From positions 59,558 to 123,557 of the forward strand of contig WHVA01000351.1 in assembly GCA_015179125.1 (NCBI GenBank): a DNA stretch of 64,000 nucleotides, written 5' to 3'. The position numbers and the translations under genes were made by a program. The DNA is from Gautieria morchelliformis (Eukaryota; Basidiomycota; Agaricomycetes; Gomphales; Gomphaceae). Below the pieces are notes generated by a model that saw nothing but the letters and a program-made list of their open reading frames with translations, was not told where the DNA came from and made no database searches. Positions 29,518 through 44,300 of this stretch are shown piece after piece (positions within the stretch are counted from its first letter, which is position 1; the number at the start of each line of letters is the position of its first letter).

Positions 29518-32500
29518 TCAATGGCAAACCTTTGGACAGGGGGTATTATTTGGGAACAAAGTGGATCTGAAGGCCCGCAAATTCACCGAAGGCGTTATAT
29601 GAGGTGCATGTCTCGCAGATCGCAAGTGGACTGAGAGCTTGCGGCGGGCCCTTGATCGTGGATCAATGTATTCGTCGAAAAACTGAAGCACATCGACCGG
29701 TTTTAACGATTCAATGCTTTGCGCCACAAGTTCGTCTAGAAGATTCGATCGATTTCAAGTAAGCATATGCCACGTAAGATGGGACGGGCCTCACCTTGAT
29801 TAAACTTGGTATCTCGAGCAGAAATACATTTCCAAAACATGTTCGCTTCTCTATGTACGTTAGCAGGTTGTGGGCGCAAACCTCGAGCACGCGGTAGTTT
29901 GAAGGTGCGTTCAAATTCATCCTCCTTTATCTCTGATAGGCGCTGGCGCACTTGTTCGCCGAGGCATGCCTCAAGGCGTTGCTCCAGGTAGGCAGGACTA
30001 TGTGTACTGCTTTGAATCGAGACACGAAAAGCGATAGTGGTTGATCCCACGAGGCATTTGACTTTGAAAGTATACCCGAGAGCCTCTGTAAATCGTAATT
30101 GATCAGAGATTGAAGTCGCTGCGATCGCCGTGAAGAGAATAAGTCGCGCTCGCAGTGGTGCGGATGTTTTCTCCCCAATTTGGCATACCCATGCCAGCCC
30201 TGAATTCTCGTCTGCCTTATTATTAATAGGTGCATCGTAAACAAAATTACAGCCTAAGGTTCAATTTAAAGTTATCAGAAACGGCTAAGTCACGGCGGAA
30301 ATCAGCGCATACCTTCAGGCAGAAGATAATTCCGTGTCGAAATGGCCTCTGAGTCCGTCGAGCTAGGGGTACCACACCGAAGGACCTCTTGGACCAACTG
30401 CAGCATATCCCTCGCAGACTGTAGAAAATATGAGCCATGAAGTGGTCCCGTGCCATACATTTTGAATGTAGCCCACACACCTTTTCCGTAAAGTTACCAT
30501 GCACAGGCCCAAGGATGCACACCTGTTTGACTATATTCGACAAGCGCTCTTGAATAGCTGAAACATTGACCGCTGACAGATGTATAGTGAGTACAAGCAA
30601 ACACGGAGAAGGGAAGGCATCAACCGTCCATTTCACGAAGCTTCTCGGTTGCTGATTCTGTGGCATCCTCTTCGAGTAGATAGGTAAGTGTCCCCTCCGC
30701 AAGGTCTACAGATGAGCCAAGGAACGCATTCTGCAATTTTCGACGGACCTGCAAAGCGTGAGGACATGAAAACACAGAATGGAGTGCCAACTACTCACGT
30801 AGTCCTGAGCTAGCTGTAACGAATCAGGGGTGACTACGAAATTGACAACCTTGTTTATGAGAACTTCGAGCAGAACTGGAATCTTGTCACTGAATCCGGA
30901 TATCGTCACAAACAATCCACCTGATTGACAATAGAAGGAGCATTTAAGGTAGCATTGCGCAGCGTTTCCGACATCCTCAGAGATGTGATCGTTGAGCAAC
31001 TTGGCCAAGATTCTAATCCAACATGAGTTGCAGATCAGGAAAGCAAGACGCTAACAGCTCACAGATCGAACAGTTCTCCACGTGGTGTATCCTCTAGATC
31101 TCTGTGGACAAGTGATGAGATCTCTTGAATGATTATGTAATCGGGATCGCACTTACGACCTGATGTCAAAGGTAACACTGCCTTTGCATTCACCAAAACG
31201 GTCATCGAGCTTATACCATAGCTTTGCCAGGGACGTTTCAACGATTTTACGTGGTGCAAGGATTGGCTTGATGATGAGTATATCAGCGACGACAATCTCG
31301 GATATCTCAATATTCTTACCTCAACACCGTCCTTCTTGCCACCAACGACAGTGAAGTCTTTGGGCACGTACGGATTGGGACCGAATAATTGAAATCCTCC
31401 GGCGGTTGCGTCGTCGGAGCTGTAGGCAGGCCAGTTGGACCCTGCATAGCGTAAAACGATGTGTTCAGTGTTGAACCACGGGGTTTGCGACCAGGCGGCG
31501 CCGTCACTCGCGACGCGTGTGCCACGTAGCTCCACATCTTTCAAACTTTCTCGACCTTTCAACGTCACCCGGGCTTTACATGGCGTAAGCATCGCCAACG
31601 TTGCGGAGACGAGAGCGACATCCCAAGCCTCAGTGACATATGGTCCCATTATTAGGTCGGCTGGAGGAATGCGCTTCGCCAGGTTGCTGCTCAAAAGCTT
31701 TGCCTCCGCCGAAGGCTTTAACGTTTCGCGGAACCGAAAGTCCAATTCTGACAACGAACAGAGCTCTTGCTGCACAGCACAAGCAAACTCAGGATCCTTG
31801 ATGACGGTGTCCCGCACCAAGGAGATATACTTGTGCAAAGCCGCCACGACTGCTTCCCAGGCGTCTAGGCATTGAAATTTGTTAGTACCAGAGATAGTAA
31901 AAGAAGCGTGTTACCTACACCACCCAGATTCAGTGACCATGAATGCCACATAGTATGTCTCAAATCCACGCTCGCGGTCCCCTGCGTACCGAGATGCCGA
32001 GAGCCCGTCAATCCATCCACGATCATGAAGGATGCGGTAAAGCGATCCCTCTCCCTGGTGATGCAAGAAACGGGTCAAATAGTCAAGAGGTTTGACACGG
32101 TAGAGAAGCGTTTGAGATGGCATAATCCATCGCACTTCAATTTCTCGCAGCTCTTTCACTGTTTTCACCAAAACCACCGTCTAGAGAATGCGACAGTTTT
32201 AAAAGAAGCAAGTGCAGTTGAAAAAGTTCACTTGCCCCTTCCTCATCAGCACTCCATGGTGAGTCGAATGTGGTAGCTGATGCCTGTGGACCAACCGTGC
32301 CCGCGGCCATTGGTGAAAAGTATTTGGTGGCCATGGATGTCAGCTCGTCGATTGGATCTGGCAACATAAGTATGCAATTATTAACATGTCTGTTAGACGT
32401 ACGGGAACCAATGATAACCAAGTGCATGCGATTGGCACAGTAGTACTTAGAGTACCATTCTTGTAGCTTCGAACGCAGCGTCTCAATCCACTCTGCACTA

Positions 32501-33267
32501 TCGTCGATTTTTCCATGGGACGGAGGAACCTTGCCTGCGGCTGTCAACGTTTCCCAGTTCCCAATATCAAATGCGCTCCAGGGATCACCGCTCTTGCTAA
32601 GATATTTATCCAGATCAGCAATTCGCCTTTCATCGTCCTGGAGATAGTTTTGAAATTCTGATTGGACGCAGAGTACCTGTTCGAATATCACGTTCTTGAG
32701 GAAAACAGGACGTGAAAGGAAAGAAGCGAATCGCTGAATTTTGTCTTCCAGTGCATCGTGATCAATGGTAGACAGGTAGTTTGTCTCTCGGAAGGCCGTG
32801 GAGGCCGTGTCGTTACCTATGCGACCCGCTGGATACTAAGCACAGGTATTAATGAAAGGGTTTGTGAGGAGACAGAGCAAAGGACTTTATCGCTATTTAT
32901 GTATGCCACTCCCTACAATATTCAGCGTCATTATCTTTCTGAAACGGTAGAACAGGCCGTCATATACCTCATGGACCATATGCTCACAAAAATGGGCAAG
33001 TCCGGGGCAATCTACCTTGATACACATTATGGCATTACTATGAGAATGCAGAAAAGCCGGACACACCGGCTCGTGAAGGGACCCCACGGATACGCATAAG
33101 CCTACCGCGGCTGTAGGGGAGTTTACATCATGGATCAGCAAAACCTGCATTTCATTCTGAAGGCGAATGAGCCGCAGTTGCCTATGGTCCGCCTCGCCTT
33201 GTCTAATGAGGCCACTATGAACAGAATATGGTTCACTATTGGATCCTGAAGAAATCTGCCAGGTCAT
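29518..33267 (-). CDS. M16 zinc metalloprotease (insulysin/Ste23-like), copy B
   Basis: The second tandem copy starts ATG 33265-33267 (MTWQISSGSN). Exon 1 ends after GSLHEP with a GTGTGT donor. The next exon reads VDCPGLAHFCEHMV in frame, so the HxxEH zinc site is intact (bases 32980-32994). Later landmarks are ETNYLSTIDHDALEDKIQRF, then VHSEFQNYL with the candidate third zinc ligand, SHPIDELTSMATKYF across a short intron (about 32330-32410), GEGSLYRIL (about 32020-32060), NPYVPKDF (about 31360), KIWYK-type residues split by an intron at about 31200-31260, HGNFTEK (about 30490) and YLEQRLEA (about 29980). The C-terminal tail differs from copies A and C because of an extra C at about 29545, ending at 29518. 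About a dozen introns are inferred. No clear disabling change is seen by eye. Confidence 0.82.
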
Positions 33268-33400
33268 CTTGAGAAAGCGCGAAATGTTTGAAATGAGAGT
33301 CACTAGACGTGACGCGTTTTCGCGTCAGAAACAGGTCACGTGAACGTGTACATTACATAAGGAACGCGTGACAAGCGCACGCTTCTTTCGGTCCCCAACT
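33268..33400 (-). promoter_or_regulatory. Conserved upstream region of M16 copy B with TCACGTGA box
   Basis: It is shared with copies A and C: GTGACGCG, then TCACGTGA at 33336-33343. Beyond about 33400 the similarity to the other copies stops, marking the end of the duplicated unit on this side. Confidence 0.5.
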
Positions 33401-35318
33401 ACTTCGCCGGTATACTTCGCACTGGGTCATAAACACAGTAGCTATTAGTCTATGGCGGGGACACCAGAGTTTCTATGGCGGTGTCCGAGCCTGGGATAGT
33501 CTTATCCTAGTCATTACATAAAGCCGCAGTACGTCCTTCTTAGTTCTTGTGTATGTGCTATTGTTGCCCTTGCCTTGTGCTTCAGACACCAGTGGAACGT
33601 TCACTGATATATACTGGATCGACCAGGGTGGAAGGGTGTACGAAGTATGAATGGTTGAGACAAGATGTCAGACCAAGGAGTCAAGTTAAATTCAATATCG
33701 GATGGATGCAGTAGCAAGCCTTGGTTTCACCCTAACCTGCTCGTTGGATGCTGTACCTGCCGTGTGTCCTGCTGACAATGCTTTGTTCCACCGCAGGCTG
33801 AAGTCGCAGCGTGACCATCGTGGTACTTGCTTGATCTTGGGAGTAGTAAGTGGTCACTGAAACGTTATCTGAGTCTTCGACTTTTCCCCAGAATACGGTC
33901 GACGTCGCATGGGACTGCACGCCTCAGCATTTCCACAATTAGTGTTGCCTGAGTCTCCGGCGATTCCTGTATTTGTTTATCATGGTTTACGGAATGTCAT
34001 CCATTAACCAAGCACGAGCCGACCCTACCTGACAAAGTGGACGCCGGGAACGCATGGGACTCCTGGGGCCATCTCCTTTTCGGAAACCCAACCACTATTT
34101 GCATCAGACGCGAACCTGTCCCTGTTTTCCCTCGGTTCGTAGATATCTGATCTGGTATACTAACGACGTTCAAGCAGCTGAGCGATAAGGGTCTGCAATC
34201 GCTTCCATGCTGTTCTGCCTTAGGCTTGCTTACTTTATTCGAATCTGCCACGTACCAAACGAAGAGTTCAGACCTCTGGCACCAAGGCCAGGTCTTTTTG
34301 CAGCACGGACCAGGATGGGTCGGATATGGAACATTTTAGGTTCGAAGAAGGAACCCAAAGCGATAATCTCCAGGAAAAACCCCATCGCCTTTGCTGTTGC
34401 GTTTGTCGTGCGCTGCTGCGTAGCCTTCAACATTCGGCGTCCTGTTAGCCTTGCCTTTCTTATGCGACCACAAACTGAACACTACCTATTCCACAGAGTT
34501 CATTCCCGTTGAACGTTGAATTGCGTGTGACGGCGTTTCTCGCTATCGTACGAAGGATGTGACCTCTGTCAAGTCTGATTTAACAAGTCTGTGCGGAAAT
34601 ACCTGGCCCGTTCGTTGGGCAGACGAAGACCTCGCTCGGTATGTACCGTTTGCATCGTTTTGTGTAGGACATCAACAAAGGTTAAATAATCTGACCTTGC
34701 GATCTACAAACTCCATATCCTAATATACAAAATGTCAGTCTCGTGAGGGATCAGTCTAGATGAGATGCCAGTCCACCATGGGACCCAACGGCTCCTCTAA
34801 AGAGCGCAAACTTGGCCCTGTCACCGCGCAACCGTCTCTCGTTGCGTTCCTTGAAGCTTCTGGCGACCGAAATAGTGCTTCAGGAGGCGCCAACGTGGTT
34901 ATACGCCCTCTTGATTCAAAGGTTATCTCAATGTCCATCATGTCCTTCCTGCGGAAAGTCATTGATGGTAGCTTCTTGGAATGCGGTGGATCGAAGTCCC
35001 ACCTATGGCATAGATAGTGTGCGTAACAGAAGCACAATACGTTCAATGTAATTTTTCAAGTACGTGTTCATTGCTCACGCACCCACTTGTCCCTGGTCAA
35101 CGTTTGCACGAATCCGCATTAGCCTTGACATTCTATGGGCTCGACTTGCTCAAAGCGACCTACGGAACGAGCGCGTTACATTCACCATGTATTCTATTTA
35201 CATAACGATGACCATGTCATCATCCTTCGTAGCACTCGTATCAACCGCAAGGCGGTCATATCCGGATTTCGGAGACGGGCAGGGGGTTGGATCGAGGGGC
35301 GGAAGCCTAATCATGATG
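33401..35318. other. Intergenic or unassigned host sequence
   Basis: No recognisable domain is seen. The longest open stretches (34207-34512 plus; 34756-35046 minus) have no features I can place. From about 35180 the sequence resembles 28930-29090, the 3' flank of the small gene. It lacks obvious transposon ends. Confidence 0.4.
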
Positions 35319-38300
35319 TCACTGGATGGTAAGATAGAAATAGGACCGACGACTCACATTAGAATCCGGCGTCCCAGGAACTTGTTCAGGCCCAATATTG
35401 GCCCTTATTGGCGTTTTGGGCTGGGGAGGCGGTTGTGGGATTGGCTGCTAATTAAAGAAATGTGTAAGGTGGGTGTCATGACCCGTTTATTATAGTATCA
35501 AGTTACCCCCAGTTCCCCTTTCACCCCTCCATCTTTATGTCTGCTCCATTCACCATTCACTGGATTTGTCAAATGACCATTCACTGCTCACATTATTTGC
35601 CCACAGTCACACCATCAAACTCGATTGACATCCCCTAGCCGGTGTGATGGTTCATCACTATCCCCATCACCTACCTGGTTTAAGCCCCTCTAGGTGTTTC
35701 TATGGCCAGTATGCATTCACAGGCTGTCCTGCCCCAGACTGGGCAGGATCAACCCTTTAAACCAAGACTCCATGCAGGATAAGTGTTTTGGGACCCATTG
35801 AAATAAACATCAAACTGTGGTGTTAAACACAATTCTAAAGTTTGATCAGAGATTTGACTTTACAAGCACATGCAAGCTTTGAAACTATTTTAACGGAGAA
35901 CCCAATTAAGAAATTATACTCTGGTGAACAATCAGAATCAGTATTAGTACAGGAAGTGTAGCAATAGAGATTTAACTGAACATGTGTAGCTCTCAGATTG
36001 TGCAATACTTCGTAAGGTCAAAGAATTTTTTTAGGTGTCCAAGGTGTCATGACGCACACTGGAGGCATATAAAACTTTTCTGGTCTGAAAAACTGTTCAA
36101 AAAACTGTAAATATATTCCAAATGTTTTTAGTGTTTTTAATGTAAAAAAACTTTAAAAAAATTTAAAGTTTTTTGCAGGGTTTTTTTTGTGTGTTTTTAT
36201 AAGTTTCTTTGTGAAAACACAAAGAAACCCATAAAAAACCCTGCAAAAAACTTTGAAATTTTTTACAATTTTCTTGCTCAACAAATTCTAGTAAAAACAC
36301 AAAATTTTATTATAGTTTTTTCACATCAAAAACACTGAAAATATTTGAAAATCTTTACAATTTTTTGAACAGTTTTTCAGACCAGAAAACCTTTCTATGC
36401 CTGCAGTGTCATTTATTCCTGTATCCAGTTACCTCCATTTTCCCTTCCATCACTCCACCTTTATGTTTGCTCTATTCACCCTTTGCCGAAGTCACCGAAC
36501 AGTCATTCACTACTTGCATCATTTGCCAGTAGGCATGCCATCAGACACGATCGACATCCTTTACCCAGCATTATTTGTTAGAAACACTGAAGAAATACTA
36601 TATCGTATCACTATCCTCACTACTACACTCGTCGATATCAAACAGAACCAACTACCCACAACCGCACATGCATATACTCACTCCAACCCATCCCCGAGAT
36701 CGCCGAACTCCAACACACACGTTCGAACCTACTCAATCCATGCACCAAATTACCCCGATGATGCAGGAAACCATATCATATGCTCTCACAGCCCAGAACT
36801 CCCCTATACGCCCTACACAAGCACGCCGAGCCCGGTCCCAAGACCTACACATCCTATGATCACGTGATCTAATCAAGGGACGCGACTTGACAGGTCGGCC
36901 CTGTACAAATCTCGAACCTCTTCCCCTATTCCTCCCCACATGCCATATGCCCCTTTTATCGATACAATTCAACCCCTAACCGACAAGTACACGTTGACAC
37001 TAACCCTGACATTTCCCTTGCGTCTATCCTTTGTTCCAGTTGCATCACATCCAAGAAAACCAAGAGTTTTCTTCAGTAGTTAAATACCACGACTTGTACA
37101 CTACATTCTAGTAGTGAAATCCGATCCTATTTGCTCTACATCACACTACCTAAGCCTTGATAGCATATATCATCAGACGCATATACTTGGTTATATGCGC
37201 AGATATTTTACTATCTCTGATTCACACTCGATTTATCTCACGTTCAGAGATTAAATCATATCACTTTCAATATTATTTTCAAATACTAACAAGATTATTG
37301 TTCATCACTGGCCCCATCATCTTCCCAACCCAACCCCCTTTGGGTGTTCCTATGGCCGGAATACATTCGCGGGACGTCCTACCCGTAGATCGTGTGGGAT
37401 CAACCCAGCAAGCCAAGAGTCCATTGTAAATAACCTGTGTACATACATAGTGCTTAGCTAATACCAGTGGGCCCCTTAGGGGCCCACTATACAGTTCATG
37501 TGTGGGAACCGGCCGGCGGTTCCCAATCGCATCTTACCTTACACTGTCACTACGTAGCATCCAGAATACCACACATTGGTCAAGTTCTGTCTGCCCTTGT
37601 GACACAAGGCTTAAGATCTGCATCTTTACACCTTTTTGAACTATCCTGCGGTTGATCACAATGCGACCAACTGATTGTGGATTTGGAGCAATCTTGAAAA
37701 AGATCACTGTGTCGATGACTAAACATCGTTGAGACCCTCCAGTAGACCCTCTACTGTCGGCTGCGAGCGTGATGATTCCATGCAGTCGAAGATGGGCGCA
37801 AGCCACCAGCTTGCGGTCCACACCCCAGGCGCAGCCTAGCGACACAACTGCTGATGCAACCCTGGACCAAGAATCCAGGATGCCAGAAGATGGAGAGATC
37901 GTAGATCTCACTGCCCTTGTCCCCCCAATTGAGGACGAGGAAAATCCCGACCATGCCTCGCCGAGTGTGGTTGAGGAGGAGATGTCACTGGGCAATAGAC
38001 TGGCACCGCCCCCCAATCCCCTCTGCCCAGAGACAAAGGTGAGGGCAGAGAAATCTCACCATTGTCGGATGGCAGAGTGTCACATTTGAGACAGACCTGA
38101 AGCTGAGACTCAAACCGCTGCTCACGAAGTTGAGCAACAACTATTGTCCCCAAAGGAGGACAAAGACAAAAAAGACGAGCCCCCGACAACAGTCAGGGCT
38201 CAGAATACTTGAGCTTGAGCTGCAAGAGCTTGAGGACACATGCCATTGACAACGAGATGGCTGAGGCAATGGCCGAACAGGTACAGGACGTGTTGCACTG

Positions 38301-41300
38301 GAATGCCCTCATGGGCCACAAGCACGAGCATATTGCATCGCGGCTTGATAACATTGTGTCCGCCCTCATGCAGTTTGGCAAGGAGCTCCACCAGATAGAG
38401 GAGATCTGGCAACAGGACACTGCCATGCTGGAGGATGTCCAGACAGCCCTCCGCTTGCACAGGGAATGTGGGACACCATGTCAAAGCTCGTGCCAGTCTG
38501 CAGCCAGTGAATGTGGCCATGATGCTGAAGAACAGCACCGAAAAGAACTGGACCGGCAGCAAATGCCACCACCAGCTGCCCCAGTCGAACAGGACGTATG
38601 GTTCAGAAATGAATCCCAAGGAGAGCCGGTTGCCCCTGTCATGACCTGTCTATTTCTCTTACCCCACTACCTCTATGTTCCCCCTCGTCACTCCCTAGCA
38701 TCTTCACCAGATTTCGCCGCACCCTTCGACCACTCCTCCTCTACATCCACTCTATGCGCTGTTCGTCCCATTCTCCGAACCGCTATTCACTGCTCGTGCA
38801 TTTCGCCAGCAGGCACGCCATCAAATGCGATCGATACCATTTACCCGGCATGATGGTTCATCACTAACCCCATCATCTTCTTAATCCAACCCCTTTGGGT
38901 GTTCGTATGGCCAAAGTGTGTTCACGGGACGTCCCTTCCATAGGTCATGTGGGATCGACCCAGTAGATGAAGAGTCCATCCAGGGTAGCATGTATGCGGG
39001 TCCCAAGACATGGTTTCGTACATGGGTGCCTTCACCACCTTTACTCTCCGTCGTTTCATGTTTGCACTCTTCCCTTACTCTATTGTATGTTTATTCCATC
39101 TACTTAGTATCATGACTGCGCACCCCTATCCAACCCTGACTCACGATGGCCTCTTTCCTATTTGCTGATGCCTTACGAGCATTCGATATAAGTAGTTTAC
39201 ATTCACATGTATATTCTCCAGTTCAATTATCATACGTCGTCTATCTTGTGCAAGCTTGACCTCGCTGTGATCATTGTCTTGAGCCTTCTCCTGGAGATTT
39301 CTATCTTTGACCAGAAGAGGACTTAGGCATCACGGGTGAGTTCTCATACTTCATCTTTGTTACCTTAGCCTTTGAGCAATTTTCTGTGCTGACAGCGAAG
39401 GGCTCCGAAGGAGCACCTTGGCCGGCGAAGGGATTGTCGCTAGTTAGACAAACCTTCTGTGACACCTTGCACGTTACATCGTCAAGTATCACGGGCTATT
39501 TTGCTATGACTGTAGATAGGGCGAGCTCTGCTCAGGCAGCCCTCTTATCCTGTGAACATTTATTGGTTCACCTATTCGCCGAAAGGCATACTTATTCACA
39601 CAAGTCATTCGGGCATTCGTTGTGTTCACTAATACATGATATTAACGCCTAAAAACCAATCTTGACAGCCCCCAGGGACAGCCATAAGATGATCCAACAG
39701 ATCGTCAGAGAGAAAATTGCCTCAGAGCCAGGCTCTGAAGCAATGATGGAGAGCTTAGATCTCGAAGCCGTACACTGGCAGCAGAAAGAGGCCGCAGCCA
39801 TGTGCCGCCATACGTGGGCCCTTGAACTGCTAGCAAAGAACACTGAGGAAGCGGTGGCCCAGAGCCACGCCACTCAGCAGCCCGATGAGCAGCTCGCACG
39901 CACCGTGCAGGATGCACAACAAGCGCACACAGCCTACAACAGCAGGCTGTGCATCCACAACGTGGGACTGACAGGGGACACCCGGCACAGGACTCCCCCA
40001 GATCTGAGAGCACAAAATGCTCCCAATCCCAAGCCCAACCCGGGCCCGGGTCCCACTAGGGCATACAACAGCTTGTCCCATGTGCCATCACAGCCGCGTG
40101 AATGATCCATTGCCCCGATGGAAGGGCAGGACATACCAGATCAGGCTGACAGCTTACATAAGCCATATGACGGGATCACACGGATGATATGCATGGCGCT
40201 AGCAGACGTCGCCAACACAGACCCTGAGAAGTCTGTGCTAGCAAAGGCCGGCATGAAGCTGGCACACCCCGAGCCATATGCAGGGGGATCGGACCTTGAA
40301 GAGTTTGAGATCTTTGTCGCAGCCATCCTATGATGGCTGAAAATGAACTGCCTCCTCGGGCCGACTAGCGTAGACATGCAGGTTGGCTACATGGGCACTC
40401 ACCTGACCAGTGAATCCCAGGAGTGGTTCCTCCAAAACATGGAACATTTCGACTGCCAGGTCCACAGTTGGACCCTGGAAACAGTGATGCAGGGCCTTCA
40501 AAAAGGTTCCTGCACACGTTGACGTACCACCACGCATCGAATAAATTCAACATGGTCATGCAGGGCACAAAAACCATTCGGGAGATGCTGAATGAGCTCA
40601 CAAAGTACGCGGCGCCTATAATACAGCTGCCAGATGACTACATATTCTGTAGATGGTTTGTGCCTGCGCTGCATGAACCACTGTGCAACAGAGTCCTCCA
40701 AAAGGGTTATAACACTGAGAGCAGCTCGATAGAGTGGCTCTTAGAAACTGCCCGCATGATCAAGGAAGTGTCCCAATATAACATGGGGATGCGCTGAGCA
40801 GAGAGCACTGCTGCATCAGCAAGCGCTGCCCGGCTTGCAGTGAGCCAGCCGGTGACACAGACAGGCCTGAGCAGGCCTATCCTATTCATGAGAAGTGGAG
40901 CGTCGCAATGACCCCCACCCCAGCGCCCAGCCCAAGCTGGACCACCGCTCGAGGCCAAACAGCCTCAAGCGCCGGGGACTTCGCTGAAGCCAGCCCTGCT
41001 GCTGAAAGTGTCGATCCAACATAACGATCGGCCCAGCGGTAGTCAAAGCAGCACTACGTGCTTTGAATGCGGCCAACCTGGCCACAAGAAGGCAGAGTGC
41101 CCCTGACTCAGGTCTGGTATATGGACAGCGGCCGCGAGGCACAACAATGATGATGAGGATCCCAAACAAAATTCTCTTCAAGAGATTGATGAAGAGGAGG
41201 AGGAGGGTGATCCCCAACCCAACAAGTCTCTGGAAAATGGAGACGCGCCCGCTGAAGAGTGGGATCCCGAACCGTCCCAATATTATGAATGGGACAAAGA

Positions 41301-44300
41301 GGCGGAAGACAACCCCTACAGATCCAGCGTGATCAGGATCACACTGAAGGACGACGCCACCACAAAGGTCATGGTGGCACACACTTCAGCCATGCCAGAC
41401 AAGGCAGCCAAGCTTGTGTATCACCACCAAAGCAAACACAGGATGTGGCCAATGCAGCCACAAAATGAAAACTGTACCCTCTTGGGGTACTGGGAGATAA
41501 ATGGTGTGAAAGCTCACTGCCTGCTGGATAGCGGGAGTGAAGGGGTGCTGCTATCCCCTGAGCTGAAGACATTCACCCTGGACTTTTCAAGCCCAGGGAC
41601 AATCCGCTGAAATATTATAAGGTATTGTCATAACTGATCTTTTAATCATTTTTCTAGTTAGACTTACTTTGCTTAATACTGAATTTGAGAGGGGCGAGAC
41701 AATCCCCACAGGCAAGGTATCATTCAATGATGATGAGATGCCGAGAGAAGACAAGGGGCCAAGGGTGAGCAGGATCACCCCAGCACCAAAGCCAAGCCTG
41801 GCTCATTCAAGCCAGGAGGACAAGTTGCATAATGACTCATCCTCAAACTCGCCCTACAATCATAGGGAGAGGTGCTCTCACCTGATGGTGAAAGCAATGG
41901 GAAAACAGAAGGCGGTCCCGCACGCAGCGGGACCTAACAGACGCATACAGCGCCTAATGGCTTCCAAACCAACCACAATCATCCTCACAGATGACGACAT
42001 CCCTTGCCTCCGTGGGGAATTGATGGAGAATATCACTGACCTAGTCAGTGGAATTCCATTAGAACTCCCGCCGTTGCAGGAGATCAACCATGAGATCAAT
42101 CTCATTGATCCCAACAAATACATGCAGTATCGCCTACCGAGGTGCCCTGAACACTTCCGTGAGGAATTGTCCACAAAGATAGAGAGATACACCACTGCAA
42201 AGTGGTGGATACCAGCAGTCACACAAGAGGCAGTACCCATGCTGTGCGTGCCAAAGAAGAACGGTACATTGCGGACCATCTTCGATATGCACCAGCAGAA
42301 CAAGAACACTGTGAAGGATGTTATGCCCTTCCCAGATCAAGATATATCCGCAGTGACATGGCGCGCTGTCGATATCACACCAAACTCAATATATCCGAAG
42401 CATACGAGCAGATCTGGATTCATCTGGATCATGTAGCAAAGACTGCCTTTGCTACGATCCTTGGCACCTTCAGGAGCCAGGTAATACAGATGGGGGATTG
42501 CAACTCACCGTCAATGTTTCAACGGCTGATGACAGCAATCTTCCGTGACTGCATAGGTCGCTTCGCCCATGTATACATGGACGACATATTCATATTCTAG
42601 CTCTCGATACAGGAGCACGAGGAACACCTCTATATAGTCTTTGAAAGACTGAGGAAGAACCACCTTTTTCTAAGCAAGAAAAAGGTTGATCTCTATTCCA
42701 TACAAATGGAGTGCCTTGGCCACATCATCGACAGCCAAGGTGTACACGCCAACAAGGACAAAATGCAATGTATTCGCGAGTGGTGAAGGCCACAGATGTT
42801 TAATGATGTCCAGTGCTTCCTCAGGCTAGTACAATACCTGGCACACTACATGCCAGATGTTAGTGCATACACAACCCCCTTATCGGGTTGTGCGCGTAAC
42901 AACCATCCATTCGAATGGACCCCACTTCTGGACAAATGCTGGCAAAGCATCAAGGTGTTGGTTGGCCTGCGAGGCCCCAATCCTGCATCCAATTGATGCA
43001 CGGAGCCCAGAGCCCATCTGGTTATCACTAACGGATCAAAAGTTGGTGTTGGTGCAGTCTATGGCCAAGGCCCTGACTGGAAAACCTGTCAGCCAGCCGG
43101 CTTCTTGTCAAAGAAGTTTGGCATTGCTCAGCAACACTACAGGACCCACAAGCATGAGACTATCGCCATGCTTGAAGCTCTCATGGAATGGGAGGATAAA
43201 CTTCTAGGCACTGGAGGCATATAAAAATTTTCTGGTCTGAAAAACTGTTCAAAAAACTATAAAGATATTCCAAACTTTTTCAGTGTTTTTAAAGTAAAAA
43301 ACTTTGACCAAGTTTGGTGTTTTTGTTAGAATTTGTTGAGCAAGAAATTTTTAAAAAGTTTAAAGTTTTTGCAGGGTTTTTTAGGTGTTTTTATAAGTTT
43401 CTTTGTGAAAACGCAAAGAAACCCATAAACAACCCTGAAAAAAACTTTGAATTTTTTTACAATTTTCTTGCTCAGCAAATTATAATAAAAACACAAAAAT
43501 TTTATTATATTTTTGTTTATATAAAAGACACTAAAAATATTTGGAAAATCTTTACAGTTTTTTCAACAGTTTTTCAGACAAGAAAACTTTTATATGCCTG
43601 CAGTGAGGATGAAGGTTCACCCTCATCACAGATCACAAAGGGCTCGAATACTTCGAGGCCCAAAAGAGCCTGTCTGACTGCCAGGTCAGGTGGTGGGAAT
43701 TTTTGTCCCACTTCAACTTCAACACAGTTCATGTTGACAGAGTGGAAAACAAAGTGGCTGACTGCCTGTCATGCTACTACAAGAGTGACACGAGTGATGA
43801 CAGTCACCCGGAACACGTCTTCGTGAACGTGGACACGCACTTAGACCCGGAAGGTGAGCTACTGCCCACCGACCGATATATCAAGCTGAACAGCAGCAAC
43901 GAGATGGTCTAACTGCCTTGCAGAGAAGACAGCATCGCCACAGGCAACGACAGCACACCACTGCGTCAGAGTGTCGAACAAGGCGTAGACCTGTCCAAGG
44001 TCTTACGAAACGTGTACCATAAGGACCCCATTTTATTGAAGATCATGGAGCACCCGGACGTGCACCCAAGATTTGGAATCCAGGACGGGCTAATTTGGAC
44101 AAAGAATCAGCTCTGGAGAGATGTCATCACTGTCCCCTGATATGTTCTTCAGGGGGGAAGGGGCTGATTGAAATCATCATCGATTGAGTACACCAGATAG
44201 TTGGTCACTATGGCCATCTGAAGACATCGAACTATGTTAGAAGGTCATACTGGTGGCTGGGCATGAACCCGGACATCGAGGCGTTCTGCACATCATGTGC

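Noticed and set aside
36397-36867. A 156-codon plus frame, first considered as a Pro/Thr-rich secreted protein
   Set aside because: It spans the end of MITE M2, LTR5 and the 718-bp insert, so it is a chimera of repeats.
41600-41690. AT-rich 80-90 bp in gypsy copy 2, considered as a MITE
   Set aside because: I could not find inverted ends or a duplication; it may be a deletion-insertion scar.
43314-43826. A 170-codon open frame across the fold-back element M3
   Set aside because: It is made of A/T-run codons inside a hairpin MITE and runs out of frame into RNase H sequence. It is not a gene.
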